Of a stretch of DNA of 45,502 nucleotides, positions 38,782-45,502 are shown in pieces. Numbering within the stretch: position 1 is the stretch's first letter; each line of letters begins with the position of its first letter. A model generated the notes under the pieces. That model did not search any database. It was not told where the DNA came from and worked only from the letters and a program-made list of their open reading frames with translations. The translations under genes were made by a program, and so were the position numbers. Where the stretch lies: NCBI GenBank assembly GCA_016209595.1, contig JACQVV010000033.1, forward strand, positions 1-45,502, in the 5' to 3' direction. The DNA comes from Planctomycetota bacterium (GTDB lineage: Bacteria; Planctomycetota; JACQVV01).

Positions 38782-40806
38782 CTAGCAAGGAAACCGATCG
38801 CGCGCCCTGCGGATCTGTTCGGTGCGATCCGCGGCTCCAGGGGCTACCGGATCGGCAAGGATGGCCGCCGTCTCGCGCAGAAGAGAGCGCGTGCGAGGCA
38901 GAGCCGCGGCCGTCTCCAGCAGGAGCTGGCGCGCCGTGGCCAACCAGTCCTGTCCCGCCTCGTCCGGCCCGCCCTTCCGGTCCGCGAAGAGGAAGAGATC
39001 GAGCGCCGCCACCGCGGCGAGAGTGTTGTCGACGTGGGGCGCCGGTCTGAGAAACGCCTGGTGGACCCGCGCGAACCCTTCGATCGCCTTCGCGCGATCC
39101 CCGCACGATGCTTCGATGCGCGAGGCATGGAGGAGGACGAGGAAGCCTGGATAGGGATGGGCCGGATCGAGACGGCGCGCCACTTCGTGCCGTGCCAGGA
39201 GCGCTCGCGCCTCGTCCAGCGCGCGGATCCCTCCCGCGCGTGTTCCCCACCGCGCGAGGTTTGCCATCGCGCCCCAGAGCGAGTAGAGGAAATCCGTTCC
39301 GTCCTCGGGCAAGGAGTTGAGATTCCGGCGGAAGAGTTCCCGCGATTCCTCGTAGCGGCCGGCCAGCGAGCGGTGCATCGCGACGTAGTTGAGGTTCCGG
39401 TGCTGCTCGACCGCCGGTATCGCCGCGTACGATCGCTCCGCGAGGTCCCCTGCCAGAGAGAGCTTCGTTGGATCGGAGCAGCTCCAGGCGAGGTAGAGGA
39501 GTGCTCCGGTCCCCCAGACCCGCCCGATCTCCTCTCGCGTGAACATCGAGTCTGGAGCCTCGAAATCGGCGAGGACCTGCTGGTAGAGCTCCTCCGCCGC
39601 GGCATAGTCGTACTGGTCGACAAGGAGATGCACCGTCCCGTTCCGGAATTCGTGCATTCGAGTCCGCCAGGAGACGTCGAGCTCGTGACGGGCGGCCAGT
39701 TCGGCGTAGAGCTTCTCGGCCGCCTGCCGCTTGAGCTCGGCCTCGTCCACCTTCGCGTCGTGGCGCAAACGGTAGCCCCTGGCGACCGAGAGCCAGAGAC
39801 GGGCTCGCGCCGTTCTGGGATCGCCGGTGGCCGAGGCAAGCCTAGGAGCCATCGACCGGGAGAGCGACTCGACCCGCGGCTCGGGGTGATAGTCCCGGCT
39901 CGCCTCCCAGACCGCGCGCGCGAGAGATTCCAGCGCCTCGGCCGGGACGTGCGTCGCACTCTCCTCCAGGAACCGGTCGAGGACCGTCCCCACCGCCCCT
40001 CCCAGCGGGACCGCCCGGACTCCCGCGGGAGGGGTCCAATCGCCCGCGATCGGGTGGAAGAACACCGAACGCCCGACATCCGCGGCGGCCTGGGCCTTGA
40101 CGGCCAGCCCGAGCGCCGCGTGGGGCTCCAGATCTCCCGCGCTCGTGAACTGACCCGTCGCGGCGTAGTGGGCCGGAGGCAAGCGGCCGAACGCCTGCAC
40201 GAACCACGCGGCCAGAAGGAGAGGCAGCTCCCAGGAGCGGCCGGAGAGGGGGAGGCGAGGGAACCCGTCCAGGCGAATCGTGAGCCCCGGGCGCCGGCGC
40301 ATCCCGGCCCGAGCGAGGAGCTCGCCCACTCGCGCCGCCAGGTCCGCCCCGTCGCGCGACTCGGGGAGGCCCAGGACCTCGATTCCCGGGTGGTCGGCCA
40401 TCGAGACGTGGACGGGGACGGCCATCGCCGGGCGGCAATGGGGCGACACGGGGAGGACGAGCAGGAGGAGGGGAAGCGTGGTCCGGGCCAGGTGCCGCTC
40501 TTCCACGCGACGCCAGAGTTCGTGGCTGCGGGATCTCTTTCCACGGCCGACCGCCTCCTCGATCGAGAGTCCGGCCGCCCAGGCGACCCCGGCCCGCTCC
40601 AGAAGCCGGGGCACGCCCTCCTCTATCCCTCGCAGCGCCTGTTCTGCCATGAGCGAGAGATCAGGGCCCGAGGGGGCCTCGCGAGGATCGAGCGACTGGA
40701 GCGCCGCCGTGGAGAGGAGCGCGTAGTCCTCGGGAGACAGGAAGTGACGGGCGAGGATTTCGAACGGCGTGCCCGTGGAGAGAGCGTCGAGAAGGCGGCG
40801 GTCCAT
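38782..40806 (-). CDS. Lon-like (S16) protease domain plus TPR-like protein
   Basis: It starts at ATG 40806, overlapping the previous stop (TGATG); 674 residues. After an N-terminal helical part, residues ~130-285 resemble the Lon proteolytic fold. Ser191 is in LSGRSWELPLLLAAW, the equivalent of the Lon nucleophile segment. HYAATGQFTSAGDLEP corresponds to 'TGE-v-xL-x-G', and Lys237 is in ALGLAVKAQAAADVG. The 46-residue Ser-Lys distance is close to that in Lon. A C-terminal TPR-like helical region follows (YAAAEELYQQVLADF; GRYEESRELFRRNLNSLP). There is no AAA+ ATPase. It is the last gene of an operon with a sigma-like protein and a zinc-finger protein and could process one of them. Confidence 0.7.
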   Translation of the reverse strand: MDRRLLDALSTGTPFEILARHFLSPEDYALLSTAALQSLDPREAPSGPDLSLMAEQALRGIEEGVPRLLERAGVAWAAGLSIEEAVGRGKRSRSHELWRRVEERHLARTTLPLLLLVLPVSPHCRPAMAVPVHVSMADHPGIEVLGLPESRDGADLAARVGELLARAGMRRRPGLTIRLDGFPRLPLSGRSWELPLLLAAWFVQAFGRLPPAHYAATGQFTSAGDLEPHAALGLAVKAQAAADVGRSVFFHPIAGDWTPPAGVRAVPLGGAVGTVLDRFLEESATHVPAEALESLARAVWEASRDYHPEPRVESLSRSMAPRLASATGDPRTARARLWLSVARGYRLRHDAKVDEAELKRQAAEKLYAELAARHELDVSWRTRMHEFRNGTVHLLVDQYDYAAAEELYQQVLADFEAPDSMFTREEIGRVWGTGALLYLAWSCSDPTKLSLAGDLAERSYAAIPAVEQHRNLNYVAMHRSLAGRYEESRELFRRNLNSLPEDGTDFLYSLWGAMANLARWGTRAGGIRALDEARALLARHEVARRLDPAHPYPGFLVLLHASRIEASCGDRAKAIEGFARVHQAFLRPAPHVDNTLAAVAALDLFLFADRKGGPDEAGQDWLATARQLLLETAAALPRTRSLLRETAAILADPVAPGAADRTEQIRRARDRFPC

Positions 40807-42005
40807 CACTCGGCCGGGCAGGGCAGCCGGAAGGAGTGGAAGACCTTTCCATCCTGGGTTTCGATCCAGAAGCAGAGGTCGTTCCAGATCTCTTCGGGCG
40901 ACCCGCCTCGAAGGCCAAAGGCGCCGGGATCCCAGGAGGCGCGACCTCCCACGAAGTCGAGCGAGACGGCGGGCCCACGAGGAACCGGCGGCCAGGCAGG
41001 ATCGCGGTAGAAGTGAACTCGCCAGCCCGGGCCCGGCTCTCCACCTTCCGGGTCGAAGAGCACGAGGGCGCGCTCCTGGGGGAGGAACGCGAACCGGACC
41101 GAGCTCCCGGGAACGCGAATCGCGGGGTGCGCGAGAGGATGAGCCCGGGATGACGGCGCGTCCGCCGCCGCCGAGAAACTGCGCGAGCGAACCACGGCCA
41201 CTCCCTCCCGACACCAGTCCCAGAAATCGGTTTCTCCCGCAGCCTCCGACTCCAAGAGGACGATCTCGCCGAGCTCCCGCCGGCAGGCATCGCACTCAAG
41301 GAGATGTTCCCGGAAGGACCGCCCCTCGCACGCTTGTTCGACGGCCCGCTCGACGATCCGGTCTGGCGAGATCCCGTTCGCCGCCCATGCGGCCAGGAGC
41401 TCCCGTCGACCCAGGATCCCGGCACGGCAGGCTGGCGAAGTGAGAGGCGAGACCAACCGGGACTCGATCGAGGCGAGCTCCTCCTCGACGAGCGCCCGCC
41501 AACCCATCGCGAGAGAGCCCTCCGGCTCCCCGGAGGTTTCCGCGAGCGGAAGGAAAGCCGCGATCCGCTCCCGCACCAGGTCGTCGATCCTCGCGAGCTC
41601 CTGCCTCCAGGATCGAACGAGCGGGTCGGCGGCGGAGGTCCGGCCGCGCGCGTAGACCGCCACGGCGGCTTCGAGGGCCCGTCCCACCTCGTCGCGACGC
41701 CGGGAGAGCGCCGCCGCCTCGCCGGCCGTCGAGGACTCCCCGGCAGCGGGTCGCCTGAGGTAGGCGAGGAGCGAGTCCTCCAGATGCCGGAGGACCGACC
41801 CCTCCAGTGCAGCCTCCAAGAGTGCCGGGTCCATCCTGGCTCTGAGCTCACGATCGAAAGATCCCCGATCGCACAGAAGAACCCCTCCGGCCGCAGACAG
41901 CGCCCGGAACGCGGCCGTTTCGCGGCCGGCATCTCCGGGGCGCGTCGAGGCGAAGTCGCGTGAGGCTTCCTCGTGTTCGCGTTGCCAGGCGCCGGCACTA
42001 TTCAT
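40806..42005 (-). CDS. HC2 zinc-finger protein, possible anti-sigma factor
   Basis: I chose ATG 42005, with GGAGG six bases upstream, overlapping the previous stop (ATGAATAG). The 399-residue protein has a long helical N-terminal part, then the zinc motif EHLLECDACRRELGE (His234, Cys238, Cys241), the H-x3-C-x2-C pattern of zf-HC2 anti-sigma factors. The C-terminal ~100 residues form a beta-rich region with paired strands (SSVRFAFLPQERALVLFDPE; GWRVHFYRD). No membrane helix is seen. Placement after a sigma-like gene supports a regulatory role, but the zinc motif is far from the N-terminus where anti-sigma factors usually have it. Confidence 0.7.
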   Translation of the reverse strand: MNSAGAWQREHEEASRDFASTRPGDAGRETAAFRALSAAGGVLLCDRGSFDRELRARMDPALLEAALEGSVLRHLEDSLLAYLRRPAAGESSTAGEAAALSRRRDEVGRALEAAVAVYARGRTSAADPLVRSWRQELARIDDLVRERIAAFLPLAETSGEPEGSLAMGWRALVEEELASIESRLVSPLTSPACRAGILGRRELLAAWAANGISPDRIVERAVEQACEGRSFREHLLECDACRRELGEIVLLESEAAGETDFWDWCREGVAVVRSRSFSAAADAPSSRAHPLAHPAIRVPGSSVRFAFLPQERALVLFDPEGGEPGPGWRVHFYRDPAWPPVPRGPAVSLDFVGGRASWDPGAFGLRGGSPEEIWNDLCFWIETQDGKVFHSFRLPCPAE

Positions 42006-42753
42006 GATCCACCTCCCGGTTATCCCGTGCGTTTTCGAGCTCCGACCGGAAGCGGCAGACCCGGGTCCTTGCGGACTCACGAGTGAGCTTGAGCTCCGGA
42101 TCGGTCAGCCAGACGAGCTGTTCCCAGCTCAAGGTGCCGTTCCAGCCGCCCCCCGAGGTTCGCGAGATCTCGAGTGCGAGTTCCTCAAACGGCCGCTTCG
42201 TGAGCTCCTCCGCGGCTCTCCTCTCGAACGAGAAATCGAGCACTCCGCGAAGCCACGGATCGTCCATGGCATGGGCGAACCAATCGAATGCCTTCAGGAT
42301 GAGAAGGGCATAACTTCGCCGCCCGGACGGCTCCGATGCGGCGGCGCGCATCCGGCGGACGAGCTGGACGACCGGCTCCGGATCGGGATCTGGTGGCAGA
42401 GCGGGCTCGGGCGGCACGGGCGGGGCGGGAAGCGGCCTCCTCACGTAGTCCCGATAGGCGTTCAGGCAGCCGTACGTCCAGATCCAGGACCCGAGGCTCA
42501 TGCCGCCCTCGCAATCGTGGGCGTCGAGAAAGGAGAACCCCCGGTCATCGAGAAACCAGCCGGGAAACCAGGCGACGAACCCCTCACGCCGCTCCGGCGA
42601 GATTGACCTCCGCCTGCACCAGTGCGAGGCGATGCGTCCGAGGATTCCGACGGCCCGTTCGGCCAGCGGTTCGTCCACCTTCCCTCCGGACCTCCGCTGC
42701 GCTCGCAACCCATCCTGGAACTCGAGCAGGATCTTCTCTTCCTCCTCCCTCAC
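41998..42753 (-). CDS. Sigma-factor-like DNA-binding protein
   Basis: I chose GTG 42753, which follows GGAGGAG; a longer frame reaches 43047 without support. The 251-residue product has a region-2-like segment (MSLGSWIWTYGCLNAYRDYV, then RRPLPAPPVPPEP), and a C-terminal helix-turn-helix-like segment (LSWEQLVWLTDPELKLTRES, then ARTRVCRFRSELENA). It resembles divergent sigma-like proteins that precede HC2 zinc-finger genes. Sigma function is suggested by context and the C-terminal part only. Confidence 0.55.
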   Translation of the reverse strand: MREEEEKILLEFQDGLRAQRRSGGKVDEPLAERAVGILGRIASHWCRRRSISPERREGFVAWFPGWFLDDRGFSFLDAHDCEGGMSLGSWIWTYGCLNAYRDYVRRPLPAPPVPPEPALPPDPDPEPVVQLVRRMRAAASEPSGRRSYALLILKAFDWFAHAMDDPWLRGVLDFSFERRAAEELTKRPFEELALEISRTSGGGWNGTLSWEQLVWLTDPELKLTRESARTRVCRFRSELENARDNREVDHE

Positions 42754-43217
42754 GGCGCTCGCGCTCCTCCAGGGGGAACCCTGCCCATTCTCCGCCCCCG
42801 GGAACGGGAGTTCAACTCGGCGAGTGCCGGCGCCTCCGAGCGGGAGGGAACCATAGAACCCGAGAGATATGGTCAACATGGCGGCTCTAGACGTTCTCCA
42901 CGCCTGGCTAGCGCCGATCTCCGCCATCGTTACAGGCTGGGACGAAAATTCGGCGCGGGTCATCCGGCCCGGGTCGGCGGGGCCCAGAAGCTCGCGATCG
43001 CGAGGCGATCTTCGCGGCATCCCGAGGGTCCAGGGAGGCGACCCCATCCGTCACGTGTAACGGACGACGCCCTGCGGGCTAGAGGATTCCGTCGAACGGG
43101 AACCTGGCCACACCGAACCGGTTGAACCTACGAGTTCAGCGCACCGATCGTTCCCGGCCGCTCGCTCTGTGAAATTCTGCAACAGGCATCGAGGGGGTCT
43201 AAAGGGTCCTCGCTTAG
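42754..43217. other. Intergenic stretch between divergent genes, no gene recognised
   Basis: It must contain the promoter of the minus-strand three-gene operon. I see no strong -35/-10 pair, hairpin or repeat. Frames that cross it have no ribosome-binding site. The upstream part of the truncated VWA gene would be expected here but is absent. Confidence 0.5.
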
Positions 43218-43805
43218 AGGGCGCAGCCGACCCGGGGCGGCAGGGAACTCCCCTCCAGACCCACGGTCGGCTCCAGGCCGGTCCCGGCGATCGATCTCTT
43301 CCTGGCCGTCCTCATCGACTGTTCGGGTTCTATGGCGGGCGAGAGGATCGAGCGGGCAAAACTCTTCGCCACGCTGATTGCTCTGGCGGTCCGCGGACTC
43401 TCGTCGGTCGACGCCCGCTTCTTCGGCTTCACGGGCGACACGATCTACGACGCCGGAGATGCGCACCGCTGTGCCGCCCACGCTCTCGAACCGGGAGGAG
43501 GGAACAACGACGCCGCCGCCCTCTGGCATGCCGCCTCTCTTGCGCTCCGGAGCCCCCGCCGGTCGCGGCTCCTCGTCATGGTGAGCGACGGATCGCCGAC
43601 CGAGTGCACCGTCGCGGCCCTGAAGGCCCTCGCTCTCCGCCTCACGCGGCGCATGGGGATCGCCTGCGTCCAGGCAGCCGTTGCGCCGCTCGACGCCATC
43701 GCATTCCCCCACCATGTCGCGATCGAAGGCGACGACCTGGCAACCGCCACCCGGCGCTTCGGAGGGCTCGTGGCGAGGCTTCTCCGGAGCACGGCTGGAC
43801 GATAG
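43218..43805 (+). pseudogene. VWA-domain protein lacking its 5' end
   Basis: The MIDAS motif IDCSGSMAG and VWA strands begin before the first in-frame ATG (43332, inside that motif). Between the in-frame TAG at 43215-43217 and the motif there is no ATG, GTG or TTG. Downstream, RFFGFTGDTIYDAGD, GGGNNDAAALWHAASLAL (threonine position of MIDAS replaced by Asn/Asp) and RLLVMVSDGSPTEC complete a VWA fold similar to that of CobT-type and other metal-dependent proteins. Translation from 43332 would lack the metal-binding Asp. It is probably a truncated gene, or one starting at a rare codon. Confidence 0.65.
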
Positions 43806-44148
43806 GCCCGGCGCGAACCGTCCGCCTCGCCAGCAAATGCACAGGCTCCAAAATTCGTGCTCGCAACGGACGCACTCCAACCGGAAAAGGTCGCAACCGA
43901 TCGCCCAGTGAGGCATGAGCACGGGCTGGGCTGCGCGACAGGTGGGGCAGGCGACCTTGCGTCAAGGTAAGGCAAGCGGGTCGTCCCGACTCGACGGCGC
44001 GTAACGAGAGTTTCCGGCCGGCAACCGCGTTTCCAGTCTGGAATCGGCCCGCAAGGCCGGAAATCCGGACCCTGGCGGCGCATCGCTGGCTGGCCCGCGT
44101 CTTGCTCTGGTGGGAGGGTGTCCGCCACCACTGTCCAGGAGACCCGCC
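43806..44148. other. Gap with a zinc-ribbon remnant and nested palindromes
   Basis: On the minus strand, bases 43962-43830 encode RKVACPTCRAAQPVLM followed by ECVRCEHEFWSLC, a zinc ribbon with two CxxC pairs. A TGA lies just before it and no start codon precedes the first pair, so it appears to be a remnant or starts at GTG 43928 without the first pair. Nearer the next gene, TTTCCGGCC (44011-44019) pairs with GGCCGGAAA (44055-44063) around TTCCAG-T-CTGGAA (44031-44043), and CCTTG-CGT-CAAGG lies at 43955-43967. Confidence 0.55.
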
Positions 44149-44847
44149 GTGACCCCGATCCGAACGACCGCGCTCGCCACGCTCCTCGTCCTCTGGCCCC
44201 TTGCCGTTGCGGCCTTCTCCCAGGAGGAGATGACCGAGGACGAGCGAAAGATCCTCTACGCGCTCGAGACGACCGAAATCACCCTCGATGTCGTGGAGAC
44301 GCCAATCGAGGATGTCTTCGACTACCTCCGCCAGGCCGCCGGGATCAATATCGTGCTCGACCCCTCGGTTCTGCAAGACGTCGATCCAGCGCGCCGGAGG
44401 TGCACGATCTCGCTGCGCCGCCTGCCCGCGATCCAGGCCCTGCGGCTCCTCCTGGACCTCCACGGGCTCTCGGCGGCCGTGAAAAACGGCGTCCTCTTCA
44501 TCGCGGCGAAGGATTCCCTCGACCCGGTGACCTACACCCGTTCCTACGACATCCGCGACATCCTGTTCGAGATCCGGGACTTCCCGGGCCCGGACATTTC
44601 GCTCGCCGACGCAAACGCGCAGGGGAACAACCTGGGCGCGGTCATCTTCGAGCCGCCGCCGGACCGCCAGCCGCCCGTCACCGGCGACGAGATCGTCGAT
44701 ATCGTCCGAGAGAACACGTCGCCCGAGAGCTGGATCGAAGGGAAGACCGCGCTCTCGATCGTGAGCGGCCATCTCGTCGTCCGCCAGACCCGCGAGGTCC
44801 ACCGGGAGGTCCAGAAGCTCCTCGCCATGCTCCGCGCGCACAAGTAG
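44149..44847 (+). CDS. Exported STN-domain protein (secretin/TonB short N-terminal domain)
   Basis: It starts at GTG 44149 with AGGAG eight bases upstream; 232 residues. A signal peptide (TTALATLLVLWPLAVAAFSQ) precedes an STN/N0-like domain: ITLDVVETPIEDVFDYLRQA, INIVLDPSVL, TISLRRLPAIQALRLLLDLH and VLFIAAKD. The C-terminal ~60 residues repeat a short secretin-like segment (ALSIVSGHLVVRQTREVHRE, VQKLLAML). No beta-barrel gate domain is present, so it is not a full secretin. It may be a periplasmic accessory protein. Confidence 0.85.
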   Translation: MTPIRTTALATLLVLWPLAVAAFSQEEMTEDERKILYALETTEITLDVVETPIEDVFDYLRQAAGINIVLDPSVLQDVDPARRRCTISLRRLPAIQALRLLLDLHGLSAAVKNGVLFIAAKDSLDPVTYTRSYDIRDILFEIRDFPGPDISLADANAQGNNLGAVIFEPPPDRQPPVTGDEIVDIVRENTSPESWIEGKTALSIVSGHLVVRQTREVHREVQKLLAMLRAHK

Positions 44848-44872
44848 GCGCGGAGGGTTGTGGGACGAGCTC

Positions 44873-45502
44873 CTACCGGAAGACGAGCGCGGGTTCGATC
44901 CTCAGGACCCGCCGGACCGCGACGAACGCGGCGAGGAGCACGGTCACCACCATGAGGCCGAACGAGACCCCGAGGAGTCCGGCCGAGAGCTTGTAGGCGA
45001 TGGGTGAACGGGGGTCGAGAACGAGTCCGAAGGCCGCGCCGGCGCCCGCGCCGATCCCCCAGCCGACCAGTCCCACGAATCCGGCCTGGAGGAGCACCAT
45101 CTGGATCAGGGCCCGCCGTCCGAGGCCCATCGCCTTGAGCGTCGCCAGGAACTTGGTGTTCTCCAGGACGAAGGTGTAGAAGGTCTGCGCCGCCACCGCG
45201 ACCCCGACCAGCGTCCCGAGGAGCACCGTGATCCCGAAGTTCACGGCGACGCCCGTGTACTTGATGAAGAAATCCTCGGACATCTGCCTGAAGTCCTGCT
45301 TCGTGCGCGCCTGGAGCCCCGTCGTGTTCTGGATGTCCCGAGCCACGGCGCGAGGGTCGTGCCCATCCTGCACCTTCGCCAGGATGAAGGTGAGCTGGTG
45401 CCGGCCTTCCGGGGCGAAGGAGAGAGCCCGGTCGTAGGTCGTGTAGACCATCGGGAAGTTCGTGAACGTCATCCGGGGCGTCACCTTGGCGGCGACCACG
45501 GC
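44873..45502 (-). CDS. FtsX-like ABC transporter permease, C-terminal part (5' end outside window)
   Basis: The frame is open to the window's right end. The sequence has an extracytoplasmic part (TFTNFPMVYTTYDRALSFAP) followed by three membrane segments: AVNFGITVLLGTLVGVAVAA (residues ~84-103), MVLLQAGFVGLVGWGIGAGA and GVSFGLMVVTVLLAAFVAVR. It ends RRVLRIEPALVFR, the usual close of FtsX/MacB/DevC-type permeases. NTKFLATLKAMGLGRRALIQ is the typical cytoplasmic loop before the second segment. It probably works with an ABC ATPase outside the window, moving lipids, lipoproteins or peptides. Confidence 0.92.
   Translation of the reverse strand, partial: AVVAAKVTPRMTFTNFPMVYTTYDRALSFAPEGRHQLTFILAKVQDGHDPRAVARDIQNTTGLQARTKQDFRQMSEDFFIKYTGVAVNFGITVLLGTLVGVAVAAQTFYTFVLENTKFLATLKAMGLGRRALIQMVLLQAGFVGLVGWGIGAGAGAAFGLVLDPRSPIAYKLSAGLLGVSFGLMVVTVLLAAFVAVRRVLRIEPALVFR

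Noticed and set aside
43128..43922. 264-codon minus-strand frame that begins with a zinc ribbon
   Set aside because: Only its first ~45 residues look like protein; the rest is antisense to the VWA frame. Kept as a remnant only.

Overview
The window is GC-rich chromosomal DNA from an uncultivated-looking bacterium. An ECF sigma factor next to a serine/threonine kinase with TPR repeats, a CxPxR sulfatase, an MJ0042-like zinc finger joined to TPRs, and many secreted proteins of unknown function are typical of Planctomycetota or a related lineage. The lineage is inferred from gene style only; there is no rRNA in the window.

Left arm (1-18.6 kb), ordinary host genes with unusual repeats: the 3' end of typA; a HEAT-like membrane-anchored protein; a secreted M14 zinc carboxypeptidase split by one in-frame TAG where a Tyr codon is expected; a 13-unit, 22-bp tandem repeat; an MJ0042-like/TPR protein; a HEAT-PDZ protein; two lipoproteins; two alpha/beta hydrolases; a transglutaminase-elicitor-like protein; a deacetylase-like protein; and a hydantoinase-A/PsbP-like pair. 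A short element with terminal inverted repeats is present in two inverted copies (7412-7568, 9156-9314), with a partial third copy at 36945.

Mobile element (18713-29593), the main discovery candidate: a 101-bp perfect direct repeat, made of the 3' part of tRNA-Gly(CCC) plus its terminator, brackets a 10,780-bp element. All 15 genes are on the minus strand and most are translationally coupled: tyrosine integrase, HicA/HicB, a beta-repeat membrane protein, an unknown protein, an Xis-like HTH protein, a D5-type SF3 helicase, a TubC-N-like protein, a Spo11/Topo VI-A-like ('mini-A') protein with a DUF433-like tail, four small or unknown genes, a DUF5681/TerS-like protein and a complete large terminase. 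There is no portal, capsid, tail or lysis gene. This suggests a phage satellite that brings its own packaging motor and uses another phage's capsid; a neatly deleted prophage is the alternative.

Right arm (29.7-45.5 kb): a secreted unknown protein; an ECF sigma/Ser-Thr kinase pair; a sulfatase; a HAD phosphatase pair; a GxxExxY gene bracketed by inverted repeats beside a 5'-truncated ARPP-1-like gene; a three-gene operon (sigma-like protein, HC2 zinc-finger protein, Lon-like protease/TPR protein); a VWA gene lacking its 5' end; an STN-domain protein; and the 3' end of an FtsX-like permease gene.
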